Notes: generated from the letters alone by a model not told the origin. 9,878 nucleotides of DNA from an uncultured Chloracidobacterium sp. (GCA_937941715.1 CALDGX010000014.1:1-9878); one strand, 5' to 3'. Numbered from the stretch's first letter, positions 1 through 6,939 are shown. Numbers and translations: made by a program.

Positions 1-1447
1 AGCGGCGGGCCAGATGTTCGCCGACGGTCCAAACGATAACCGAACTCGACAGCCCGAGACCGGAGAGCCGGCCCGCCATCATGACGATCGTTTCGCCGGG
101 GTTAACGACGCCCGCGGCGAGCAGGGTCTTTTCGCCGATCTTGAGCATTTCGCTCGTCGAACCGCGATCTTCATGAAGAAATGGCGTCACGCCCCAGATC
201 AATGAAAGCTGATTGCACGCGTCCTGCGAGGTCGTAAGGGCAAACGACTGCAGTCCCGACCGGACGTTCGACAAACGCCGTGCCATTAGCCCCGATTCAG
301 TAAAAACTGCGATCTTTTCGGTCCTTATCTCCTTGGCGGCGTATGCCGCGGCCTTGCACAGGGCCTGGCTGGTCCTGCCCGACGGCGGTTGGGTAAGCTT
401 GACCGGCTTTTTCAGCATTTCGGGCTTGATGGTTTCGGCCGAATCGATGATCTTGACCATCGTTTTGACCGACTCGACCGGGAACTTGCCGCTGGCGGTC
501 TCGGCCGACAGCATCACCGCGTCGGTACCGTCCCACACGGCATTGGCGACATCCGAAGCCTCGGCCCGCGTTGGGAATGGATTTTCGATCATCGACTGCA
601 GCATTTGCGTCGCCGTGATAACGAACTTGTCGTGGGCCACCGCGAGCTCGATGATACGTTTTTGATAGACCGGTACGAGTTCGACGCTCGTCTCGACGCC
701 GAGGTCGCCACGTGCCACCATCAACCCGTCGGTCTCCCCGATGATCTCCATCAGATTTTCGATCGCCTCGGCTTTTTCGATCTTGGCGACAAGCAGGGCT
801 CGTCCGAGCTTGCGGGTGCTCAGACGTTTGATAATGTCTTTGACCTCGCGGCAATCAGCCGCCGACCTGACAAAGGAAAGTGCGATGTAATCAACATTCT
901 GCTCCATTGCCCATTCGAGGTCGACACGGTCCTTTTCGGTTAGCGACGGTATCGGCAGCGGCGTGTTTGGCAGATTGATACCCTTTCTTTCGCTGAGCAG
1001 GCCGCCGGTGACGACCCGGCAGACCACGTCGGTCTCCGTTTTTGACTCGACGTGGAGTTCGAGAGCCCCGTCATCGAGCAAAATTCGGGCGCCGGGAGCT
1101 ACTGAATCGGGGAGTTCGGCAAATGTCGTCGATACGATCGACTCATCGCCGACGATATCACGCGTGGTGATCGTAAACTCCGCTCCCTCGCGGAGCATTA
1201 CCGTCTGCCCGTCTTTCAGCGTCCGCGTGCGGATCTTCGGTCCGGAAAGGTCGACGAGGATCGCAAGCGGCTTGCCGACTTTGGCCGCTGCGGCGCGTGC
1301 TGCCGCTACTGCCGCGGTATGTTCTTCCACGGTGCCGTGCGACATGTTTATCCGAACGGCGTTGACGCCGGCGGTGATCATTTCCTCAATTGTCGCGCTG
1401 TCTTTCGTCGCGGGGCCGAGGGTGGCCAGGATCTTTGCTCTTCGCAT
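1..1447 (-). CDS. pyk: Pyruvate kinase (partial, C-terminal end outside window)
   Basis: This enzyme transfers phosphate from phosphoenolpyruvate to ADP, giving pyruvate and ATP in the cytosol, the last step of glycolysis. The frame runs open from ATG at 1447 to the left edge, 482 codons. Visible family motifs are RINMSHG (residues 32-38), DLSGPKIR (66-73), the catalytic and metal-binding KIE (222-224) and ARGDLG with D248. The K-E-D spacing (2 and 24 residues) equals that of rabbit muscle enzyme K270/E272/D296. Further on are TATQMLQSM, NPFPTRAEASDVANA and DGTDAVMLSAETASG. The usual family length is about 470-480, so only a few residues should be missing; no stop is seen. No strong ribosome binding site precedes the ATG (AACTA just before it). 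It lies 81 bases after the glycosidase gene on the same strand, so co-transcription is possible but not shown. Confidence 0.97.
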   Translation of the reverse strand, partial: MRRAKILATLGPATKDSATIEEMITAGVNAVRINMSHGTVEEHTAAVAAARAAAAKVGKPLAILVDLSGPKIRTRTLKDGQTVMLREGAEFTITTRDIVGDESIVSTTFAELPDSVAPGARILLDDGALELHVESKTETDVVCRVVTGGLLSERKGINLPNTPLPIPSLTEKDRVDLEWAMEQNVDYIALSFVRSAADCREVKDIIKRLSTRKLGRALLVAKIEKAEAIENLMEIIGETDGLMVARGDLGVETSVELVPVYQKRIIELAVAHDKFVITATQMLQSMIENPFPTRAEASDVANAVWDGTDAVMLSAETASGKFPVESVKTMVKIIDSAETIKPEMLKKPVKLTQPPSGRTSQALCKAAAYAAKEIRTEKIAVFTESGLMARRLSNVRSGLQSFALTTSQDACNQLSLIWGVTPFLHEDRGSTSEMLKIGEKTLLAAGVVNPGETIVMMAGRLSGLGLSSSVIVWTVGEHLARR

Positions 1448-1491
1448 TAGTTAAATTTTATCGTAATCTCACTAAGACTCTAAGGGGCAGA

Positions 1492-1505
1492 TCGAAGTAA
1501 TTCGA
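1492..1505 (-). other. Small hairpin in the gap between the glycosidase and pyruvate kinase genes
   Basis: The 81-base gap 1448-1528 contains a perfect 5-base stem with a 4-base loop (TCGAA-GTAA-TTCGA). It is enclosed by a longer-range inverted pair AGACTC (1475-1480) and GAGTCT (1511-1516). No T-run follows on the minus strand, so it is not a clear intrinsic terminator. It could be part of the pyruvate kinase leader, or chance. The AT-rich stretch ATAAAAT, about 10 bases before the pyk ATG, is a weak -10 candidate without a convincing -35. Confidence 0.2.
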
Positions 1506-1528
1506 CCGCCGAGTCTGTCTGACGACCG

Positions 1529-3481
1529 CTATCCGGTCCTAAGCGAGTCCAGCTTTGCCGTAAAGCTCAAAACGGCGGCGACGTAGGTCGAGTGCGACCA
1601 GGTCAGCGGCGAAACCGATGTGTGCCGGCCCGAGATCGGCTCGATCTGCTCGCCCAGAACGCCTGACCGCAGCGCCTTTGCCGCGGTCCATTCGATGATA
1701 TCGCGGGCCTTTTCGAGATCGCCGGGTGCTTTTGCGACGGAGATGTAGTATTCGGCGAGCCAAAGCGTACAGATGAACCAAGTGTTGCCAATGACCGAAT
1801 CGCTCTCACGCATATATCCGTCATTTTCAAACCTTGCGATGCCGCCGACATCGGTCGGGTTCGTCAGCTTTTGCTCGATCGCGGCCATTGTCGAAATGAC
1901 CATTTCGTCATTGGGAGCGAGGCAGCCGAAATAAAAGACACCAAAGAGCGACGCGTCAACGATCGGGTCCGCGACGAGCGTATCATCGCCGTTCGCAAGC
2001 AGGCCGCGCAAAAAACGGCCATGTTCGCGGCTGTACAAATGCTCGCACATCGCGGCGGCAACCTCATCCGCGGCGGCCGAGTACCTGTCGGCGAGGCCGC
2101 TGTCACCAAACAAACCGGCGAAATTCGCCGCCGCACGAAGCCCCGCGACAACCGTCGCACATGTAAATGTGTGAACGCCGCGGCGGTCCTCCCAGAGGTT
2201 CCAACTCGCGTTCGGGAGTTTCGTAAAAGGGTCGCGAAACGCCTCCAAAAAATCGGCGCATCTCACGATCAGGCCCTTGTAGATCTCGGCGATATGCCGC
2301 TCGTCGGGATGCATTGAATAATGCTCCCACAGTGCCCAGAGGACGAGTGCCGTCTCGTCTTCCTGGATCGGATACATAGGCCGTTTAGCATATTTGTCCC
2401 AGTACGAATGCCATCCCGACCCGACCGATCCGTCAGGGTTATACTTCTGCAAAAAGTAACCGCGTTCGTGCACTATCCGGGCGCACAGGCTCAAAAACCT
2501 CCGCGAAAATTCCGGATGGCCGGCACGGTCGAGAGCGTTTGCGACAAATGCACCGTCACGCGGCCAGAGGTAACTGTAATGATCGGTCGCCCGTTCGGTA
2601 ACGTCGTGATCATTGGCCGCGATTATGGCCCCGTGTTTATCGATCTGCGAACGGACGATCAAAAGGCTTCGCCGATATAGTTCGGCGGCCGCGTCCGAGA
2701 GTTCGAATGCCGGTGTGTGCCCGCCGGCGAGGAATCTCATTGAATCGGCGGCGGCATCGCTGATATAGCTTGCCGGGCCGGCGGTCAGCACATTTCGGTT
2801 GATCGCCTCGACCTGTTTGTGCGTCGTCCCGGCGGCGATCCAATAGTGAAACTGCGCCGTTCCGCCGGCTGTGACGCTAAGGTGGATACCGATGGTCGAA
2901 TCGACCGAGCCCTCGGTTATCGCCCCGCCGTGAAGGTCGCCGTCCTCGGCGTCACGCCATGTGCCCTCGCTGTTGCGAAACGCCTTGCGGCCCGTCGCGA
3001 ACTGATCAAAATGCGGTTCGGTGTTGACCAGGAAATAACGGTGCTTCTTGTAATGGATCAGCGCCAGCGTTTCCGGGTCATAAAACGCGGTGTCGCCGAC
3101 CTTGTTTTCGTACAGCCGCAGGTCATGATGCAGATAAACGCGCACGTCGCGGGGTTTTTGCGACAGATCGCGGACCGTTACCCGACGGACCAGTACGTTC
3201 TCGGTCTCGGCCACGGCGTCGCTGCACCTGATCTCAATGCCGAGTTCGGCGTTGGTCAGCGTCACGTCCGTAACCAGTGCATCGTCGAGATAGCCGAGCT
3301 TTCGCTCCCAGCCGTCGGCAAATATCCACGAAAATACGCCGTCGGCCCAAACGCCGAATCGGCACGGAAACCCCTCGGTGTGGTTTTCCTGGCCGACGTG
3401 CGGAAAATATATGTCGCGGATCTGATATTTGTCGTCAAAATTGACGAGCAGGCTGCCGTTGCCGACCGGAATGTCTCTCAT
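1529..3481 (-). CDS. GH15-family glycosidase (glucoamylase-like), cytoplasmic
   Basis: This is a 650-residue glycoside hydrolase of family 15, an inverting family that releases beta-D-glucose from the non-reducing end of alpha-glucans; some members cut trehalose or isomaltose instead. Residues 1-255 form the N-terminal beta-sandwich part usual in prokaryotic members. The (alpha/alpha)6 barrel follows with YLWPRDG (304-310) for substrate binding, QEDETALVLWALW (373-385), WNLWEDRRG (427-435) with likely general acid E431, and GEQIEP...PLTWSH (610-630) with likely general base E611. No signal peptide is visible, so it should act on internal glucan or trehalose. Start: ATG at 3481, with GGAG (minus strand, 3487-3490) five bases before it. 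It begins 12 bases after the thioredoxin-like gene stops, suggesting one operon. The exact substrate cannot be read from these motifs. Confidence 0.93.
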   Translation of the reverse strand: MRDIPVGNGSLLVNFDDKYQIRDIYFPHVGQENHTEGFPCRFGVWADGVFSWIFADGWERKLGYLDDALVTDVTLTNAELGIEIRCSDAVAETENVLVRRVTVRDLSQKPRDVRVYLHHDLRLYENKVGDTAFYDPETLALIHYKKHRYFLVNTEPHFDQFATGRKAFRNSEGTWRDAEDGDLHGGAITEGSVDSTIGIHLSVTAGGTAQFHYWIAAGTTHKQVEAINRNVLTAGPASYISDAAADSMRFLAGGHTPAFELSDAAAELYRRSLLIVRSQIDKHGAIIAANDHDVTERATDHYSYLWPRDGAFVANALDRAGHPEFSRRFLSLCARIVHERGYFLQKYNPDGSVGSGWHSYWDKYAKRPMYPIQEDETALVLWALWEHYSMHPDERHIAEIYKGLIVRCADFLEAFRDPFTKLPNASWNLWEDRRGVHTFTCATVVAGLRAAANFAGLFGDSGLADRYSAAADEVAAAMCEHLYSREHGRFLRGLLANGDDTLVADPIVDASLFGVFYFGCLAPNDEMVISTMAAIEQKLTNPTDVGGIARFENDGYMRESDSVIGNTWFICTLWLAEYYISVAKAPGDLEKARDIIEWTAAKALRSGVLGEQIEPISGRHTSVSPLTWSHSTYVAAVLSFTAKLDSLRTG

Positions 3482-3493
3482 CTGGTCTCCGGC

Positions 3494-4066
3494 TTAGTTG
3501 CTGTTGACGGCGGCCTCGACCGCCTTTTCGAGGTCGATCTTGATGGCCGGGCTATAGCCGACAAATTTCCGTACGAGTTTGCCCGAGCGGTCAAAGACCG
3601 CCGTCTGGGGAATGGCGCTTGTTTCCGCAAATATGAAGTTGTTCAGCGCGTCCTCGGGGGTCGCGATCGGATAATTTATCTTGGTCTGTTTGGTAAATTC
3701 CGGCACCTTTTCGAGGTCTTCCTGGCCGCCGACGTTCAGGCCGACGATCGCCAGTTTGTCCGGCCCGTATTTTTCGAGCATCGAGTTAAGATGCGGTATC
3801 TCATCACGGCAGGGCCCGCAATAGGTTGCCCAAAAATCGAGGATCACGGCCTTGCCCCGGTACTCGCTCAGTTTTTTGACATAACCGTCGGTCGTCGTCC
3901 ATTCCATCTCGGTCAGTGGTTTCGACGGCGGCATTGGCACGCCCGTCTGAGGGACATCGTTTACCGAGACCGGCCGGTTTGACACCGCAACCGGGGCAGC
4001 GGCGGGCCGGCAGCCGGCAAAAAACACCGAGATAGTGACGAGTGCAAGGAAAATGGCCGTTTTCAT
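3494..4066 (-). CDS. TlpA/ResA-like thioredoxin-fold lipoprotein
   Basis: This is a 190-residue thiol-disulfide oxidoreductase predicted to be anchored outside the cytoplasmic membrane. Residues 1-19 are a lipoprotein signal (MKTAIFLALV, then VFFAGC) with lipobox Cys19. A Pro/Ala/Val-rich linker runs to about residue 48. The thioredoxin fold of the AhpC-TSA/Redoxin (TlpA) type follows, with FWATYCGPC and the redox pair C83/C86, then EIP, and the cis-proline loop AIPQT (P153). Family members reduce cytochrome c apo-proteins or other envelope thiols; the partner here is unknown. The start at 4066 is preferred over the upstream in-frame ATG at 4150 because only 4066 puts the signal peptide at the N-terminus. 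No clear Shine-Dalgarno precedes it. The gene is divergent from the NifU-like gene and 12 bases ahead of the glycosidase gene. Confidence 0.92.
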   Translation of the reverse strand: MKTAIFLALVTISVFFAGCRPAAAPVAVSNRPVSVNDVPQTGVPMPPSKPLTEMEWTTTDGYVKKLSEYRGKAVILDFWATYCGPCRDEIPHLNSMLEKYGPDKLAIVGLNVGGQEDLEKVPEFTKQTKINYPIATPEDALNNFIFAETSAIPQTAVFDRSGKLVRKFVGYSPAIKIDLEKAVEAAVNSN

Positions 4067-4076
4067 AAGCAACTTT

Positions 4077-4105
4077 ATGGTAATTGACACGCCGCGATTT
4101 GTAAA
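4077..4105 (-). promoter_or_regulatory. Candidate sigma-70-type promoter for the thioredoxin-like lipoprotein gene
   Basis: On the minus strand TTTACA (4105-4100) and TACCAT (4082-4077) are separated by exactly 17 bases, matching TTGACA/TATAAT at 5/6 and 4/6 positions. A start about 7 bases downstream would leave a leader of only a few bases before the ATG at 4066. That would agree with the missing Shine-Dalgarno sequence. Motif-based inference only. Confidence 0.3.
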
Positions 4106-4141
4106 AGAAATCGAGCGGCGATTTGCCGGAGCCTCAATTAT

Positions 4142-4163
4142 GGCTAACATCTAGATGTGAGCC
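4142..4163. promoter_or_regulatory. 22-base near-perfect palindrome in the divergent promoter region
   Basis: The bases GGCTAACATCTAGATGTG followed by AGCC form a dyad. The central 12 bases (ACATCTAGATGT, 4147-4158) are a perfect palindrome, and four more pairs (GGCT/AGCC) match on either side after one mismatched pair (A4146/G4159). The dyad covers the GTG start codon (4157-4159) of the NifU-like gene and lies 76 bases upstream of the lipoprotein start. It has the form of an operator for a dimeric repressor. As RNA it could also form a hairpin hiding the GTG start. A weak -35/-10 pair (TTGCCG 4123-4128, TAACAT 4145-4150, spacer 16) would place the -10 inside the dyad. Confidence 0.45.
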
Positions 4164-4741
4164 GATATTCGCCAAAGGTCGCCGAGTTTGCCGCCGCGGC
4201 AAAACATGCCGGCATCGACCCTGACGCCGACGGGTTCGGTGCCGACGCCGATCTCAGCTGCGGCTCGGTCGTTAGATTTTCGGTCAGGTTCGACGACGAC
4301 ACAGGCGGTATCTCAGGCGTCCGTTTCAATTCGAACGGCTGTTCCTGGATGGTCGCATCGGCCGAGGCCTTTTGCTCACGGCTCTCCGGACAGAATGTCG
4401 AGAGCCTCGGCGGCCTCGGCGGCGATCACCTGACCAAGCTGCTGACGGCGGAGTTAGGCGACATCCCCGATGACCGCCGTCACTGCGCCGCGACCTGCGT
4501 CGCCGCGGTCAAAAACGCTTTTGCCGACCGCCGGGAGCGGCGGGCGGCCAGTACGCCGGCTGAGAGCACGCTCATCTGCAGCTGTTTTGGCGTCAGCGAG
4601 GCCGAGATCCGCGGCGTTATCGAACGAATCGACGCTGATTCCGTTGCGGACGTGACCGCCGCGTGCAATGCCGGCGGAGGTTGCGGCTCATGCCAAATGC
4701 TCATTCAGGATCTGATCGACACGGTTATCGAGCACTATTGA
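4157..4741 (+). CDS. NifU N-terminal (IscU-like) and BFD-like [2Fe-2S] two-domain protein
   Basis: This is a 194-residue cytosolic protein. Residues 1-125 resemble the IscU/NifU-N scaffold on which Fe-S clusters are built, with the three scaffold cysteines in context: LSCG (C35), NSNGCS (C62) and RRHC (C110). Residues 138-194 are a BFD-like [2Fe-2S] domain with ligands C141-x-C143 and C176-x2-C179. The 32 residues between the pairs equal the central domain of nitrogenase-associated NifU. The C-terminal Nfu domain of full NifU is absent, and no nitrogen-fixation genes are near, so general Fe-S assembly, storage or sensing is more likely. Oddity: the Asp that normally follows the first scaffold Cys (CGD) is Ser37. 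The start is GTG 4157, the only start after the in-frame stop at 4145; it lies inside a palindrome and lacks a Shine-Dalgarno sequence. Confidence 0.85.
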   Translation: MSRYSPKVAEFAAAAKHAGIDPDADGFGADADLSCGSVVRFSVRFDDDTGGISGVRFNSNGCSWMVASAEAFCSRLSGQNVESLGGLGGDHLTKLLTAELGDIPDDRRHCAATCVAAVKNAFADRRERRAASTPAESTLICSCFGVSEAEIRGVIERIDADSVADVTAACNAGGGCGSCQMLIQDLIDTVIEHY

Positions 4742-4852
4742 GATATGCTATACTCTTGAAAAATCACCGCGAGCTCGTGTTTTTGTCCGGGTTTCGCTGG
4801 CAAAAGTGAGAATTCAAGCGGATCGCCGTAGCGATTTGAATCGACATTACTG
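4742..4852 (+). promoter_or_regulatory. Leader region of the CNNM/CorC-type gene with weak promoter candidate and hairpin
   Basis: This gap holds a -10-like TATACT at 4749-4754, with only a poor -35 (TTATCG, 4725-4730, spacer 18). Further down is a hairpin ATCGC-CGTA-GCGAT (4822-4835) ending 17 bases before the ATG. No Shine-Dalgarno is evident. The hairpin could influence translation of the membrane protein, but it is short and may be chance. Confidence 0.25.
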
Positions 4853-6259
4853 ATGGATGACCCTGCTAGTTTGTTCGCCTTTTTCTTCGATTCGACTGCC
4901 GTTGTCGACGAACCTAACGCCCTCGGAACAATTTCCAAATTATTTTTGGTAGTTTTGCTAGTGCTTGCAAATGGTTTCTTCGTTGCGAGCGAATTTGCCC
5001 TTGTTGCCGTCCGCAAAACGCGTATCGAGGCCCTGGCGGCAGAGAGTCGGGCCGCCCAGCGCGTTCTCGACATACTTAACAACCTCAGTGCCTATATTTC
5101 GGCAACTCAGTTGGGCATCACGTTGGCATCGCTTGGTCTCGGATGGGTCGGCGAACCGGCGGTGGCATCGTTGATCGAGCCTTTGCTAACATATTTGGGT
5201 CAGGTCACCGGTGCCGCGTTTCTGGCTTCGGGAGCGGTGATGCATGCCATTTCTTTTGCCATCGCGTTTTCGTTCATCACGTTCCTGCACATCGTTTTTG
5301 GCGAGCTTGCGCCGAAAACGGCCGCTCTCGAGCTTTCGGAGCGGATTGCGATGCTCATCGCGTTGCCGCTCGAGATCTTTTACAAGGTGTTTAGCTACCC
5401 GATCAGGCTGCTTGACTGGACCGGAACGCGGACGGTCCGCATGTTCGGACTTCACCCCAGCGACGAACATGGTTCGAGCTACAGCGAAGACGAGATACGC
5501 CATCTGATCAAACTCTCGCAGGAAAGCGGCCAGATCAATGCCGAAGAGCAAAATCTGATCAACAAGGTCTTTGAGTTTTCCGAGACGACGGTCAAAGAGG
5601 CGATGATACCGCGAACGGGCATAGTCGCGATCGCCGAGGGCAGTTCATTTGAGGACATCGCCAGATCATTCAGCGAGCACGGTTATTCGCGGCTGCCGGT
5701 CTATCGAAATTCGCTTGACGACATCGCCGGCGTGATCCACAGCAAGGACCTGCTGGCATTTACCCACAAGCCAAAGTCGTTCAAGATCGAAAGCGTGATG
5801 CATAAGCCCAATTATGTCGTCGATACCGCCAAGCTCGAAGACGTTTTGCGGCAGATGCAGAAAGAGAAATTCCACTTTGGCTTTGTCGTCGACGAACACG
5901 GCGGCGTCGAGGGCATCATCACGCTCGAAGACCTGCTCGAGGAGATCGTCGGCGACATTTCCGACGAACACGACGAAGAGGTCAATGAGCAGATCGACCG
6001 TCAGGATGACGGCAGCTACCTGCTCGACGGCGGCCTCGCGGTCCGCGACCTCAACCGCCGGCTGGAGATGAATATTCCCGTGTCCGACGGCTACACGACG
6101 ATCGCCGGCTTTTTGATGTCGGAGTCGGGCCAACTGCTCGAAGAGGGCGAGACCGTGCCGTACAACGGACACGTCTTTACGATCGAAAAGGTGGACAAAC
6201 GGCGGATCACCGAAGTCAGGATGACACCGACCGAGCCCCGCTCCGCCGCCGCCGAATAA
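4853..6259 (+). CDS. CNNM/CorC-type membrane protein (DUF21, CBS pair, CorC_HlyC domain)
   Basis: This is a 468-residue inner-membrane protein of the family often named hemolysin-like, TlyC, or CorB/CorC. Characterised relatives (CNNM/CorB) are linked to Mg2+ export or Mg2+/Na+ exchange; the haemolysin name is historical. Residues 26-51, about 86-115, 127-150 and 163-183 are hydrophobic and form the DUF21/CNNM transmembrane part, which includes FVASEFALVAVRKTR (43-57) and GELAPKT (150-156). Two CBS domains follow (about 248-305 and 315-370), with MIPR at 251-254 and EDLLEEIVGDI at 359-369. CBS pairs in this family bind ATP/Mg2+. The CorC_HlyC domain covers about 385-458. Length and domain order are complete. 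The start at 4853 has no Shine-Dalgarno, but no earlier in-frame ATG or GTG lies close. The ion and direction of transport cannot be read from sequence. Confidence 0.93.
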   Translation: MDDPASLFAFFFDSTAVVDEPNALGTISKLFLVVLLVLANGFFVASEFALVAVRKTRIEALAAESRAAQRVLDILNNLSAYISATQLGITLASLGLGWVGEPAVASLIEPLLTYLGQVTGAAFLASGAVMHAISFAIAFSFITFLHIVFGELAPKTAALELSERIAMLIALPLEIFYKVFSYPIRLLDWTGTRTVRMFGLHPSDEHGSSYSEDEIRHLIKLSQESGQINAEEQNLINKVFEFSETTVKEAMIPRTGIVAIAEGSSFEDIARSFSEHGYSRLPVYRNSLDDIAGVIHSKDLLAFTHKPKSFKIESVMHKPNYVVDTAKLEDVLRQMQKEKFHFGFVVDEHGGVEGIITLEDLLEEIVGDISDEHDEEVNEQIDRQDDGSYLLDGGLAVRDLNRRLEMNIPVSDGYTTIAGFLMSESGQLLEEGETVPYNGHVFTIEKVDKRRITEVRMTPTEPRSAAAE

Positions 6260-6307
6260 ACCGTCTCAAATCAACTCACCGCTTTTGATAACGCAGTAAA
6301 TACCGGC

Positions 6308-6658
6308 TGTCCAGCGTGTCCCTGCTGTCCCGCGTGTCCCGAGTGTCCTGACTGTCCAGCGTGTCCCGAATGTCCCGACTGTCCAGCGTGTCCCGAATGT
6401 CCCGAGTGCCCTGCGTGTCCTGACTGTCCAGCGTGTCCCGAGTGTCCTGACTGTCCTGACTGTCCTGCGTGTCCCGCGTGTCCTGACTGTCTTGACGCTC
6501 TCGACTCACCAGACTCGACAGACTCGACAGACTCGCCAGACTTAATAGACTCGACAGACTCAATAGACTCTCTTGACTCGCTCGACTCGCCAGACTCAAT
6601 AGACTCGCCAGACTCAATAGACTCTCTCGACTCGCTCGACTCGATAGACTCACCCGAC
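6308..6658. repeat. 39-copy, 9-base tandem repeat (two related blocks)
   Basis: An unbroken array of 39 units of exactly 9 bases begins 48 bases after the stop of the CNNM/CorC-type gene. Units 1-21 (6308-6496) follow TGTCC+4, with TGTCCTGAC, TGTCCAGCG and TGTCCCGAG the commonest forms. Units 22-39 (6497-6658) follow TCnnnnGAC (TCGACAGAC, TCAATAGAC, TCGCTCGAC). All units keep one phase, and the last block-A units (TGTCCTGAC, TGTCTTGAC) share GAC with block B, so the blocks look like diverged parts of one array. Block B also has a 54-base higher-order period: units 29-32 are almost units 35-38. Because 9 is divisible by 3, the array is stop-free in several frames on both strands. None has a credible start, so I treat it as a minisatellite rather than a gene. 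Confidence 0.9.
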
Positions 6659-6939
6659 TCTCAGGCCTGTTCTATGAATTTTCAAAGATCTGACTTCTTC
6701 AATCTTATCATAAGTTGCAAGCATACGGCAATATCTTATCTATGCAACGACAGGTCGGCGGCGTGGCGATCGGGTTTCGGGCTTTGCCCGATTCGCAGTG
6801 CGGTCGCGGCTGTGCCCGACCGTCGTATGTCCTGAACTGACCCAAGGAGGCGGCCAATGCCGCCGATCTTCTGCCTTTTACATGCGTTTTCTTACTGGCA
6901 TATAGTGCCGTCGATATTTAAGGGCGTTGACTAGGGGAC
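6659..6939. other. Intergenic stretch without a convincing gene
   Basis: No protein family is recognisable in this stretch. It contains three inverted repeats: CGGGC-TTT-GCCCG (6778-6790), CGGTCG/CGACCG with a 10-base loop (6801-6822), and GGCGGC-CAAT-GCCGCC (6849-6864). The last one overlaps the start of the short ORF described separately. TTTT follows that hairpin only after about ten other bases, so it is a poor terminator. Confidence 0.5.
6857..6934 (+). CDS. Possible 25-residue small protein or leader peptide
   Basis: ATG at 6857 opens a 25-codon frame ending in TAG at 6932-6934. A full AAGGAGG Shine-Dalgarno (6844-6850) lies 6 bases upstream, the best ribosome binding site in the window. 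The peptide starts MPPIFCLLHAFSYWHIV and is hydrophobic, with aromatic residues and a short charged tail (KGVD). The hairpin GGCGGC-CAAT-GCCGCC (6849-6864) covers both the 3' end of the Shine-Dalgarno and the ATG, so initiation could be controlled by folding. It sits just before a hairpin array and is not followed by a clear gene. No family is recognised, and the Shine-Dalgarno match may be chance. Confidence 0.28.
   Translation: MPPIFCLLHAFSYWHIVPSIFKGVD

Noticed and set aside
297..1454. Several open frames of 150-185 codons on both strands
   Set aside because: All overlap the pyruvate kinase frame, which carries continuous family motifs from 1447 to the left edge.
2819..3982. 387-codon open frame on the plus strand
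   Set aside because: It lies antisense to the GH15 glycosidase and the thioredoxin-like gene, both with clear catalytic motifs on the minus strand. Its own translation has no recognisable domain. Long antisense frames are common in GC-rich coding DNA.
4067..4150. Starting the thioredoxin-like protein at ATG 4150
   Set aside because: It would bury the lipoprotein signal peptide 28 residues inside and place the start within the palindrome. ATG 4066 gives a normal signal at the N-terminus.
4853..6259. Calling the CNNM/CorC-type protein a haemolysin
   Set aside because: The name is inherited. DUF21, CBS and CorC_HlyC domains indicate an ion-transport-related membrane protein, and nothing here shows lytic activity.
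6276..6653. 125-codon minus-strand frame rich in Ser, Leu, Asp, Thr
   Set aside because: It is a direct translation of the 9-base tandem repeat. There is no Shine-Dalgarno, and the low-complexity content follows from the repeat alone.
6308..6658. CRISPR array
   Set aside because: Units are 9 bases and contiguous, with no spacers and no cas genes nearby.
6849..6880. Intrinsic terminator formed by GGCGGC-CAAT-GCCGCC
   Set aside because: The T-run is short and separated from the stem by about ten mixed bases.
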